Of a DNA stretch of 25,496 nt, positions 1 through 7,515 are shown piece after piece (within the stretch, counting starts at the first letter, position 1; each line of letters opens with the position of its first letter). The notes beneath the pieces were generated by a model. The model did no database searches. It saw nothing but the letters and a program-made list of their open reading frames with translations, and was not told where the DNA came from. The DNA is taken from the NCBI GenBank assembly GCA_026986235.1, contig JALSOY010000241.1:1-25496 (forward strand). Direction: 5' to 3'. The stretch comes from Caldifarciminota bacterium. Its GTDB lineage: Bacteria > Hydrothermota > Hydrothermia > B15-G9 > WFZT01. The translations under genes and the position numbers were made by a program.

Positions 1-1
1 C

Positions 2-1264
2 GCCCCCTTCGACGGCGTGGTCGAGTTTGTTAACCTGAAAACCGTTAAGCGCAATAACGGCTCTGTTGTTTCCCTTTCAAAGAAAGGAAAAATACTTGTT
101 AAACACGACGAAGTTGTAAGGGAGTTTGGCGTCCCTTATGGTGCCAACATTCTCGTTGAGGACGGTCAGAAGGTAAAGAAGGGACAGGCCCTCGTGGAGT
201 GGGAGCCGTACTCTCTCCCGATCCTGGCAACGAGATCCGGTAAAATTAAGTTCAGAGACCTCGTTGAAGGAATAACTTTAAGGGAGACCTTTGAGGAAGG
301 TAAGATCGAGAGGGTCATAGAAATCGATAAGCATAAACGCTACTTCCCCACTGTTCTCGTGGTTGATCCTCAGACAGATGAGGTTCTTGAAGAGATTCCT
401 CTTGTTCACGAGGCAAGACTTGCTGTGAAAGAGGGAGAGACCGTGTATCCCGGTGAGGTCGTGGCAAGGGTGCCAAGGGAGGCGGGAAAGACGAAGGATA
501 TTACAGGTGGCCTTCCGAGGGTCGAAGAGTTATTTGAGGCCAGATCTCCGAAGGACAAAGCCATCGTTGCAGAGATTGATGGAACTGTTGAGATCAATCC
601 ACCTGAGAAGGGATACTTCAGAATAAGGGTTATCCCTGATGCCGGAGAGCCCAGGGAATATCTTATCCCCTTCGGAAAGTATCTACTCGTGGGTAACGGT
701 GAGAGGATACAGGCAGGTGAGCCCTTGACCACCGGACCCGTTGATCCCCACGACATTCTGAGGATCAAGGGTAAGGACTATGTTCAGGAGTTCCTCCTCG
801 ATCAGATTCAGGAGGTTTACAGACTTTCAGGCGTGAAGATAGACGATAAGCACATAGAGATTATCGTGCGTCAGATGATGAGAAAGGTGAAGATTGAGAA
901 TCCGGGTGACACCAAATTTATACAGGGTGACATCGTTGACTTCATCAAGGTGATAGAGGAGAACGAGGAGGTCAGGAAGAGAGGTGGAAGGCCCGCACAG
1001 TATGAGCCTATATTACTTGGTATAACCCGTGCGTCACTTGCCACGGATAGCTTTATAGCGGCTGCGTCTTTCCAGGAGACGACGAAGGTGCTCGCCAATG
1101 CTGCCATTGCCGGAAAGGTGGACGAACTGAGAGGGTTGAAGGAGAATGTGATTATAGGTAACCTGATACCTGCAGGGACAGGATTGAGGGAGTACAGAGA
1201 CATAGTTGTTGGAGAGGTACCGGAGGAAGAAGAGAGGGGAGAGGAACTTCAGGCAGCAGGATAG
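2..1264 (+). CDS. rpoC: DNA-directed RNA polymerase subunit beta', C-terminal part (partial)
   Basis: This is the 3' end of the beta' subunit gene; the reading frame is already open at the left window edge, so the true start lies outside. About 420 residues are visible. The conserved block beginning DITGGLPRVEELFEAR (near residue 160 of the fragment) and the C-terminal segment with LLGITRASLATDSFIAAASFQETTKVL are characteristic of the trigger-loop-distal and C-terminal clamp portions of beta'. The end is acidic (EEEERGEE), followed by TAG. Beta' carries the catalytic magnesium site, which lies upstream of this window. A strong hairpin terminator follows 11 nt after the stop, so rpoBC is separated from, but adjacent to, the str operon, which is the common bacterial arrangement. 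Confidence 0.97.
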   Translation, partial: APFDGVVEFVNLKTVKRNNGSVVSLSKKGKILVKHDEVVREFGVPYGANILVEDGQKVKKGQALVEWEPYSLPILATRSGKIKFRDLVEGITLRETFEEGKIERVIEIDKHKRYFPTVLVVDPQTDEVLEEIPLVHEARLAVKEGETVYPGEVVARVPREAGKTKDITGGLPRVEELFEARSPKDKAIVAEIDGTVEINPPEKGYFRIRVIPDAGEPREYLIPFGKYLLVGNGERIQAGEPLTTGPVDPHDILRIKGKDYVQEFLLDQIQEVYRLSGVKIDDKHIEIIVRQMMRKVKIENPGDTKFIQGDIVDFIKVIEENEEVRKRGGRPAQYEPILLGITRASLATDSFIAAASFQETTKVLANAAIAGKVDELRGLKENVIIGNLIPAGTGLREYRDIVVGEVPEEEERGEELQAAG

Positions 1265-1275
1265 GATAATAATGG

Positions 1276-1314
1276 GGGCGGGCATTTTGCGGAGCAAAAT
1301 GCCCGCCCTTTTTT
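1276..1314 (+). terminator. Rho-independent terminator after rpoC
   Basis: A perfect 15-bp stem (1276-1290 pairs with 1294-1308; arm GGGCGGGCATTTTGC) closes a 3-nt loop and is followed by six T residues at 1309-1314. This is a textbook intrinsic terminator, placed just after the rpoC stop codon. Confidence 0.95.
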
Positions 1315-1347
1315 GCCCGCCAGTATCCCCCTCTCAAGCGGGCTTTT
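1315..1347 (+). terminator. Second, weaker hairpin directly behind the rpoC terminator
   Basis: GCCCGC at 1315-1320 pairs with GCGGGC at 1338-1343 across a 17-nt loop and is followed by four T residues. The arm GCCCGC also repeats the 3' arm of the first terminator, so the two hairpins could compete for pairing. It may be a back-up terminator; its T-run ends 3 nt before the candidate -35 box of the rpsL promoter. Confidence 0.45.
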
Positions 1348-1349
1348 AC

Positions 1350-1385
1350 TTGACAGTAACTGAAAAATCGGTTAATTAATTAACC
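1350..1385 (+). promoter_or_regulatory. Candidate promoter of the rpsL operon with a 16-bp palindrome
   Basis: A perfect -35 consensus TTGACA lies at 1350-1355. The -10 region is less clear: 16-17 nt downstream lies the run TTAATTAATTAA, which is AT-rich but matches TATAAT at only about three positions. This run is the centre of a perfect 16-bp palindrome, GGTTAATTAATTAACC (1370-1385). It could simply supply an easily melted -10, or be an operator. A strong ribosome binding site (AAAGGAGGA, around 1398-1406) precedes rpsL. Confidence 0.55.
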
Positions 1386-1411
1386 TTACTTGAAGGTAAA
1401 GGAGGAATTAT

Positions 1412-1786
1412 ATGCCAACAATCAATCAGTTGATAAGGCATCCGAGAAAGCCCAAGAAAAAGAAGTCTAAATCACCGGCTCTTGAGGGAAACCCTCAAAA
1501 ACGCGGGGTGTGTATCAGGGTCTATACCACAACCCCGAAAAAGCCGAATTCCGCTCTCAGAAAGGTGGCGAAAGTGAGACTGACCAACGGGAAAGAGGTC
1601 GTGGCCTACATACCTGGCGAAGGACACAATCTGCAGGAGCACTCCGTCGTTCTGGTAAGAGGCGGCCGTGTTAAAGATCTTCCTGGAGTGAAGTATCACA
1701 TCGTAAGAGGAAAGTACGATGCCGCAGGCGTCGAAGGAAGAAGAAATTCAAGATCACTCTACGGAACCAAAAGACCTCGTTCATAA
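1412..1786 (+). CDS. rpsL: 30S ribosomal protein S12
   Basis: S12 sits at the decoding centre of the small subunit and monitors codon-anticodon pairing. At 124 residues the length is normal. The diagnostic TTPKKPNSALRKV motif is at residues 40-52, with the streptomycin-relevant lysines K43 and K88 both in the wild-type state. D89, the residue methylthiolated by RimO in some bacteria, is present in VKDLPGV. The C-terminus is the usual basic SRSLYGTKRPRS. It is the first gene of the long operon, has its own strong Shine-Dalgarno sequence, and is followed 18 nt later by rpsG. Confidence 0.98.
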   Translation: MPTINQLIRHPRKPKKKKSKSPALEGNPQKRGVCIRVYTTTPKKPNSALRKVAKVRLTNGKEVVAYIPGEGHNLQEHSVVLVRGGRVKDLPGVKYHIVRGKYDAAGVEGRRNSRSLYGTKRPRS

Positions 1787-1804
1787 TCCCCGGGAGATGA
1801 TACT

Positions 1805-2272
1805 ATGAGAAGAAGAAGAGCACCTGAAAGACATATTGCGCCTGACCCGAAATACGGGTCAGTTATCGCTGCAAAGTTTATCAACAACCTCATGTGGGAT
1901 GGTAAAAGGGCCCTCGCCCAGAGGATTTTTTACAGAGCCCTTGAGTACATAGAGGAAAAGACCGGCCAGAACGGTTACGAGGTGTTTGAGAAGGCCATCG
2001 AAAATGTGAAGCCAAAGTTAGAGGTGAGGCCTCGAAGGGTTGGAGGTGCCACCTACCAGGTTCCCGTTGAGGTAAGGCCCAAAAGGCAACTTTCTCTCGC
2101 AATTAAGTGGATTATAAAAGCTGCAAGGAACAGGGGCGAGAGGAGGATGTACGAAAGGCTTGCCAACGAGCTTATTGAAGCGTCAAAGGGTACAGGCGCA
2201 GCAATGAAGATCAGAGAAAATACACACAAGATGGCAGAAGCCAACAAAGTATTCGCCCACTTCAAGTGGTGA
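1805..2272 (+). CDS. rpsG: 30S ribosomal protein S7
   Basis: S7 nucleates assembly of the 30S head and lines the E site. The 155-residue product starts MRRRRAPERHIAPDP and contains the conserved GGATYQVPVEVRPKR signature near residues 80-94, with the usual helical C-terminus ending in NKVFAHFKW. In E. coli S7 is the autogenous repressor of the str operon, acting in the rpsL-rpsG spacer. Here that spacer is only 18 nt, so the E. coli-type site is unlikely to exist in the same form. The EF-G gene begins 6 nt after its stop. Confidence 0.98.
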   Translation: MRRRRAPERHIAPDPKYGSVIAAKFINNLMWDGKRALAQRIFYRALEYIEEKTGQNGYEVFEKAIENVKPKLEVRPRRVGGATYQVPVEVRPKRQLSLAIKWIIKAARNRGERRMYERLANELIEASKGTGAAMKIRENTHKMAEANKVFAHFKW

Positions 2273-2278
2273 TCATTT

Positions 2279-4363
2279 ATGAGTGGTGGCACTAAACCGC
2301 ATAATGAATATGAACTCAGTAAGATCAGAAATATCGGTTTTGCCGCTCACATCGATGCGGGCAAAACCACAACCACGGAGCGTATTCTTTATTACACGAA
2401 GAAGGTTCACCGCATAGGTGAGGTTGACGAAGGGAGTGCCACCACTGACTGGATGGTTCAGGAAAAGGAGAGGGGGATCACTATTGTCAGTGCCGCTACC
2501 ACAGTTTACTGGAAAGGTTACAGAATCAACATAATCGATACCCCGGGACATGTTGATTTTACCGCTGAAGTGGAAAGATCCCTGAGAGTGCTTGACGGAC
2601 TTATCGTTATTTTTGACGGCGTTGCAGGAGTGGAACCACAATCAGAAACCGTATGGCATCAGGCTGATAGGTACAGGGTCAGGAGAATCGCATACATCAA
2701 CAAGCTCGACAGGCTGGGCGCAGATCCTGATAGAGTCGTCAAAATGATCCAGGATAGATTCAAGGTTAACACACTCCTCCTCGAGCTCCCTGTGGGTATA
2801 GAAAGTTCTTTTACCGGTGTCATAGACCTCGTAGAACTCAAAAAATACACATGGAGCGACGAGGTTGATCCCACAGGTGAAAAGTACGGGATCGAGGAAG
2901 TGGAGCTCTCTGGAGATCTGGCTGAAGCCTATGAAGAGCTGGTTTACCAGCTATCTGACATAGATGAGGGAATTCTCGATGAATTTGAAGAAAAGAGAAG
3001 GGTGAACCCGGATAGACTCCGGAGGGCAATAAGAGTCGGAACCCTTGAGCAGAAGTTTGTCCCGGTTTTGATGGGCTCATCACTGAAAAATAAGGGAATA
3101 CAGCCCCTGATTGACGCTATCGTTTACTACCTGCCATCTCCACTGGATATGCCTCCTGTTACGGGAACAAATCCCGTAACAGGTGAGAAGCTGGAAAGAC
3201 ACCCTGACCCTGATGAACCCTTTACAGCTGTTGTTTTCAAAATTCAGCTTGATAAGCATGCCAATAAGTTGTTTTTGACCAGGGTTTACTCTGGAACCCT
3301 GAGGGTTAACAAAAAGGTTCTGGTCAATAACAGCGGGGAGATCGGGAGAGTCACGAGAATTTACCTGATGCATGCCAACAAGAAGGAGCCAGTAAACTAT
3401 GCGAGGGCAGGAGAGATAGTGGCGCTCGTGGGGCTGAAAACTGCCAAGACAGGAGATACTCTTTCCGATCCGGATCACCCCATTCTTCTTGAGGGCATGA
3501 GTTTTCCTGAGCCTGTTATCTCCCTTTCAATTGAACCGAGATCTGCACGAGACGAAGAGAAACTCGAGTTAACTTTACAGGAGATGTCCATTGAAGATCC
3601 CACTTTCAGGATTGAGAGGGACAGGGAAACGGGTCAGCTTTTAATTTCAGGAATGGGAGAACTTCACCTCGACATTATCGTTGACCGCCTAAAGAGGGAG
3701 TTTGGACTTGAGGTGAGAACTGGAAAACCTCAGGTTGCCTACAGAGAGACCATAACACAGCCTGTGCGGATTGAAAGAAGCATTGATAAGGAAATCGGCG
3801 GCGTGAGACACAGGGGGAGTGTTGAAATCGAGATATCGCCCAGAAAGATGGGTGAAGGTAATAAGGTTGAGATTCTTGCTGAGGGTATCCCTGGTGAGAT
3901 TCAGGAGGTTTTAAGGTCGGCCATAGAAGAGGCACTTTACTACGGTCCTTTAATGGGCTACAAAGTTGTGGATGTTTGCATTAAAATATTAAAGGTATTA
4001 ATAGGTGAGGAATATACTCCCCTGGGAACCAGGCTTGCGGTCCTGCGGGCTATGCAGGACGGATTGAGAGAGGGTAAGCCTATTTTACTTGAGCCTGTTG
4101 TTGATCTGGAGATAATCCTTCCCCAGGACTTCGTGGGGAATGTTGTCGCAGATCTTGGTGCCAGGGGTGGAGAGCTTGTTAAGATAGAGGCTCTGGGCGA
4201 TGTTTTGCAGAAGGTAGTTGCAAAAGTCGCCCTGAGGAAGATTTTTGGCTATTCAACCACTCTCAGGTCTCTGACACAGGGGCGTGGGAACTTCTGGATG
4301 AAGCTTTCCCACTTTGCGCCTGTGCCAGAGGAGGAGCTGGAAAAAATTTTAGTATTACAATAA
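2279..4363 (+). CDS. Elongation factor G family GTPase, EF-G2/GFM2-like, in the fusA position
   Basis: This five-domain translational GTPase of 694 residues has G1 AHIDAGKTTTTERIL (23-37), G2 RGITI (65-69), G3 DTPGHVDF (87-94), G4 NKLD (141-144) and a G5-like GSSLKNKGIQPL (266-277). The G' insert and domains II-III look normal. Domain IV (about 490-610) is not canonical. The glycine-rich tip loop GGRGQYG is replaced by EIGGVRHRGS (505-514), and the HDVDSSE loop with the translocation histidine is replaced by IGEEYTPLGTR (575-585). The domain V motif reads GYSTTLRSLTQGRG instead of GYATxLRSxTQGRG. These traits recall mitochondrial GFM2 and bacterial spdEFG2, which act in ribosome recycling; this comparison is from memory. 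The fusA symbol is withheld for that reason. No good Shine-Dalgarno sequence precedes the ATG, so translation may be coupled to rpsG. Confidence 0.9.
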   Translation: MSGGTKPHNEYELSKIRNIGFAAHIDAGKTTTTERILYYTKKVHRIGEVDEGSATTDWMVQEKERGITIVSAATTVYWKGYRINIIDTPGHVDFTAEVERSLRVLDGLIVIFDGVAGVEPQSETVWHQADRYRVRRIAYINKLDRLGADPDRVVKMIQDRFKVNTLLLELPVGIESSFTGVIDLVELKKYTWSDEVDPTGEKYGIEEVELSGDLAEAYEELVYQLSDIDEGILDEFEEKRRVNPDRLRRAIRVGTLEQKFVPVLMGSSLKNKGIQPLIDAIVYYLPSPLDMPPVTGTNPVTGEKLERHPDPDEPFTAVVFKIQLDKHANKLFLTRVYSGTLRVNKKVLVNNSGEIGRVTRIYLMHANKKEPVNYARAGEIVALVGLKTAKTGDTLSDPDHPILLEGMSFPEPVISLSIEPRSARDEEKLELTLQEMSIEDPTFRIERDRETGQLLISGMGELHLDIIVDRLKREFGLEVRTGKPQVAYRETITQPVRIERSIDKEIGGVRHRGSVEIEISPRKMGEGNKVEILAEGIPGEIQEVLRSAIEEALYYGPLMGYKVVDVCIKILKVLIGEEYTPLGTRLAVLRAMQDGLREGKPILLEPVVDLEIILPQDFVGNVVADLGARGGELVKIEALGDVLQKVVAKVALRKIFGYSTTLRSLTQGRGNFWMKLSHFAPVPEEELEKILVLQ

Positions 4364-4381
4364 GGAACGGAGGTGTAAGAT

Positions 4382-5578
4382 ATGTCTAAGCCAAAATTTG
4401 AAAGGAAGAAGCCACACATAAATGTTGGTACAATCGGTCATGTTGACCATGGTAAGTCCACTCTGACGAGTGCTATAACCAAGTACCTGTCCTTCAAGGG
4501 ACTTGCGGAGTACATTCCCTTTGACGCCATCGACAAGGCACCTGAAGAGAAGGCCCGTGGAATCACCATCAACCTCGCTCACATAGAGTACGAGACAGAG
4601 AAAAGACACTACGCACACATAGACTGCCCCGGTCACGCTGACTATATTAAGAATATGATTACAGGTGCAGCACAGATGGACGGTGCCATCCTCGTTGTTG
4701 CTGCAACTGACGGACCCATGCCCCAGACGAGGGAGCACATCCTCCTCGCGAGACAGGTTAATGTGCCTTACATCGTGGTTTTCATGAATAAGGTTGACAT
4801 GGTTGACGATCCCGAGATTCTCGATCTCGTTGAGCTCGAGATCAGAGATCTTCTGAATCAGTATGAGTTTCCCGGTGACGAAGTGCCCATCATCAGAGGT
4901 TCTGCCCTTAAAGCCCTTGAATGCGAAAGCGAGGATTGTGAGTGGAACAAGGCTATCAAAGAGCTCCTCGACGCCATGGACGAATACATTCCTGAGCCCA
5001 AGAGGGAGATCGACAAGCCATTCCTCATGGCAATCGAGGATATCTTCTCAATTACAGGTCGTGGTACAGTGGTCACAGGCAGGGTGGAGCGTGGAATTCT
5101 CAAGCCTGGAGAGGAAGTGGAAATCGTCGGATTCAGAGACAAACCTCTCAAGACCGTGGTTACATCCATTGAGATGTTCAGAAAGATCCTTGATGAAGCA
5201 AGGGCAGGTGACAATGTGGGTCTCCTCCTCAGAGGAATAAAGAAAGACGATGTGGAAAGAGGGATGGTTGTAGCGAAGCCCGGTTCAATCACACCTCACA
5301 AGAAGTTCAAGGCTCAGGTCTATGTCTTGAAGAAAGAGGAGGGTGGTAGGCACACTCCATTCTTTACAGGTTACAGACCTCAGTTTTACTTCAGAACGAC
5401 GGATGTGACAGGAACCATAAAACTTCCGGAGGGTCGTGAAATGGTGATGCCTGGTGATCATGTGAACCTTGAAGTTGAGCTCATCGAGCCGGTTGCTCTC
5501 GAGGAAGGACTGAGATTCGCCGTTAGAGAAGGTGGAAGAACGGTGGGTGCTGGTGTAGTAACCGAGATAATCGAGTAA
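4382..5578 (+). CDS. tuf: Elongation factor Tu
   Basis: EF-Tu delivers aminoacyl-tRNA to the ribosomal A site. The 398-residue product carries G1 GHVDHGKS (19-26), RGITIN (59-64), DCPGH with the catalytic histidine at 85, NKVD (136-139) and SALK (174-177), followed by the two beta-barrel domains. The Walker A box ends in serine where E. coli and most bacterial EF-Tu have threonine; serine should still coordinate magnesium, as in SelB and EF-1A. The segment ITINLAHIEYETEKRHYAHI resembles Thermotoga-type EF-Tu. A good ribosome binding site (GGAGGTG, 4369-4375) precedes it. The stop lies 1 nt before rpsJ, joining the str and S10 segments into one transcription unit. Confidence 0.98.
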   Translation: MSKPKFERKKPHINVGTIGHVDHGKSTLTSAITKYLSFKGLAEYIPFDAIDKAPEEKARGITINLAHIEYETEKRHYAHIDCPGHADYIKNMITGAAQMDGAILVVAATDGPMPQTREHILLARQVNVPYIVVFMNKVDMVDDPEILDLVELEIRDLLNQYEFPGDEVPIIRGSALKALECESEDCEWNKAIKELLDAMDEYIPEPKREIDKPFLMAIEDIFSITGRGTVVTGRVERGILKPGEEVEIVGFRDKPLKTVVTSIEMFRKILDEARAGDNVGLLLRGIKKDDVERGMVVAKPGSITPHKKFKAQVYVLKKEEGGRHTPFFTGYRPQFYFRTTDVTGTIKLPEGREMVMPGDHVNLEVELIEPVALEEGLRFAVREGGRTVGAGVVTEIIE

Positions 5579-5579
5579 A

Positions 5580-5891
5580 ATGATCGAAGGAAAGATCAGG
5601 ATCAAACTAAAGTCATTTGATCCGGCCCTGATAGACAGGTCGGCAAAGAGGATAACGCTGACTGCCAAGAGAACGGGGGCTGAGGTGTCTGGTCCCATCC
5701 CTCTTCCCACGAAGAGGACGCTATTTTCAGTTATCAGGTCACCTCATGTCCACAAGCGTTCTCAGGAGCAGTTTGAGCTAAAAATACACAAGAGACTTAT
5801 AGAGATCAGGAAGCCGACACAGGAAACTATTGACAAACTATCCAGACTGGACCTGCCAGCTGGAGTAGATGTTGAGATAAAGGTGGTATAA
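5580..5891 (+). CDS. rpsJ: 30S ribosomal protein S10
   Basis: S10 is a 30S head protein that also acts with NusB and NusG in transcription antitermination. The 103-residue product has the signature IPLPTKRTLFSVIRSPHVHK (about residues 40-59), including the S10 family core, and the conserved C-terminal strand PAGVDVEIKV. It begins 1 nt after the tuf stop, so there is no separate S10-operon leader of the E. coli type (no long L4-binding 5' region). rplC follows after 2 nt. Confidence 0.98.
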   Translation: MIEGKIRIKLKSFDPALIDRSAKRITLTAKRTGAEVSGPIPLPTKRTLFSVIRSPHVHKRSQEQFELKIHKRLIEIRKPTQETIDKLSRLDLPAGVDVEIKVV

Positions 5892-5893
5892 AA

Positions 5894-6595
5894 ATGAACG
5901 GAATAATTGGTAGAAAGCTGGGAATGACCCAGATCCCTACCGAAGACGGCTCAATAACGGCTGTTACCGTTATTGAAGCCGGCCCCTGTTATGTCCTTCA
6001 GGGGAAGACCGTTGAGAAGGACGGTTACAACGCAGTCAAAGTGGCTTTTGGAGAGGTTCCCAAGAAGAGGCTTTCAAAGCCTCTTCTTGGTGAACTTGTT
6101 AAAGCCCTGGGTAAAGATAGAGAGACTTACCCCGCTAAAAAAATCACTGAATTCAAGGTGGAAAATCCATCCAAGTTCAAACCAGGGCAGGAGATAAAAG
6201 TCACCGATGTCTTTGAAGAAAACGAGTTTGTGGATGTAACAGGGACATCAAAAGGTAAGGGATTCCAGGGTGTTATGAAAAGATGGGGCTTCCACGGAGG
6301 CCCCAAGACACATGGATCCAAGTTCCACAGAGCTCCAGGTTCCATAGGACAGACCACTGACCCGGGAAGAGTGTGGAAAGGTAAAAAGATGGCCGGTCAC
6401 ATGGGTAACAGACGCGTGACAGTCCAGAATCTCCAGATAGTTAAGATTTATCCTGATAGAAACATAATCCTCGTTAAAGGCGCTGTTCCAGGTGCTAACG
6501 GTAGTATTGTGGTAATCAGGAAAGCGAAGAGGCCCAAACCCAACAGGCCTGTCGTTTACGCCCTTGGTTCCAAAAAAGAGGAGAGTAAAGAATGA
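5894..6595 (+). CDS. rplC: 50S ribosomal protein L3
   Basis: L3 is an early-assembly 23S rRNA binder whose loop reaches toward the peptidyl transferase centre. At 233 residues it is slightly longer than E. coli L3. It starts MNGIIGRKLGMTQI and contains GTSKGKGFQGVMKRWGFHGG (about 117-136), then HGSKFHRAPGSIGQTTDPGRV and GHMGNRR, all family hallmarks. The glutamine in GSIGQ matches the position N5-methylated by PrmB in E. coli. Its last codons overlap rplD by 4 nt (ATGA), suggesting translational coupling. Confidence 0.98.
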   Translation: MNGIIGRKLGMTQIPTEDGSITAVTVIEAGPCYVLQGKTVEKDGYNAVKVAFGEVPKKRLSKPLLGELVKALGKDRETYPAKKITEFKVENPSKFKPGQEIKVTDVFEENEFVDVTGTSKGKGFQGVMKRWGFHGGPKTHGSKFHRAPGSIGQTTDPGRVWKGKKMAGHMGNRRVTVQNLQIVKIYPDRNIILVKGAVPGANGSIVVIRKAKRPKPNRPVVYALGSKKEESKE

Positions 6596-7218
6596 AGGCG
6601 CCACTTTTTAATTCCAGCGGCGAGAAGGTAGACATGATCGAACTCCCCAGAGAGGTAGTGGGTGAGAAAAAACCTAAAAAAGCTGTACTCTGGGAAGTGG
6701 CCCGCATGTACCAGGCAAACAGGAGAAGAGGAACCCACAAGACGAAGTCCAGAGGTGAGCTCGCTTATTCCACAGCCAAACTCTTCCCTCAGAAAGGCCT
6801 TGGCAGGGCACGCCATGGATCCAGATCTGCAAACATATTCGTTGGTGGATACAAGGCCTTCGGCCCGAAACCCCGTGACTACAGCTACAGCGTTCCAAAA
6901 AAGGTCAAAAGACTCGCCCTCAAAATGGTACTCCACGACAGAGCAATGGCTAATAGAATCTACCTCGTTGAAAGTATAGACTTCGAGACCCCGAAAACGA
7001 AGAACATGGTGGCTCTTGTTAATAAACTCGGTCTGGAAGGTAAAAAGGTGATCTTTGTACTCGGTGATTATAAGAAAAATGTCTATCTCTCCGGCAGAAA
7101 CATTCCAAAAGTTGATGTGAAACTTGCAAAAGACATAAACGCCTTGGATGTGTTGAACCATGACTATGTGGTAATGGAACAGGATGGCCTTAAGAAGCTT
7201 GAGGAGAGGTTGACATGA
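6592..7218 (+). CDS. rplD: 50S ribosomal protein L4
   Basis: L4 lines the constriction of the nascent-peptide tunnel; in enterobacteria it also represses the S10 operon. The 208-residue product has the expected globular fold, the extended loop RRRGTHKTKSRGEL and QKGLGRARHGSRSA, and FGPKPRDYSY. The loop tip differs from the common GGGRKPWRQKGTGRAR form, having STAKLFPQKGLGRAR. This is a lineage variant, not damage, but it lies where macrolides bind. It overlaps rplC and rplW by 4 nt each. Confidence 0.97.
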   Translation: MKAPLFNSSGEKVDMIELPREVVGEKKPKKAVLWEVARMYQANRRRGTHKTKSRGELAYSTAKLFPQKGLGRARHGSRSANIFVGGYKAFGPKPRDYSYSVPKKVKRLALKMVLHDRAMANRIYLVESIDFETPKTKNMVALVNKLGLEGKKVIFVLGDYKKNVYLSGRNIPKVDVKLAKDINALDVLNHDYVVMEQDGLKKLEERLT

Positions 7219-7508
7219 AGGACCCGAGAGATATTATTATACGCCCTATTCTAACGGAAAAAATGACCTTTCTGAGGGAAAAACTCGGAAATTACTACGC
7301 CTTTGAGGTCGCAAAGGATGCCAACAAACCTCAGATAAAGAAGGCTGTCGAAGAACTCTTCAGGGTTAAGGTGGAGGATGTGAAGATCGTGAATGTGAAA
7401 CCCAAACCGAGGAGATTGAGAAGGGCACCGGGTTATACGCGCTCGTACAAGAAGGCCTATGTCAAACTAAAGAAAGGTGAAAGAATAGAAGGATTGGAAG
7501 GAGTGTGA
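7215..7508 (+). CDS. rplW: 50S ribosomal protein L23
   Basis: L23 sits at the tunnel exit and is the docking site for trigger factor and the signal recognition particle. The 97-residue product starts with MKDPRDIIIRPILTEKM and contains the typical ANKPQIKKAVEELFRVKVEDV helix and strand. It also has the extended basic loop KPKPRRLRRAPGYTRSYKKA and the usual C-terminal strand. The start overlaps the rplD stop by 4 nt; rplB starts 7 nt after its end. Confidence 0.97.
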   Translation: MKDPRDIIIRPILTEKMTFLREKLGNYYAFEVAKDANKPQIKKAVEELFRVKVEDVKIVNVKPKPRRLRRAPGYTRSYKKAYVKLKKGERIEGLEGV

Positions 7509-7515
7509 TTTAAAA

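Noticed and set aside
1272..1382. Short plus-strand open frame of about 36 codons between rpoC and rpsL
   Set aside because: It runs through both terminator hairpins and the promoter, has no ribosome binding site, and its residues look like translated non-coding DNA.
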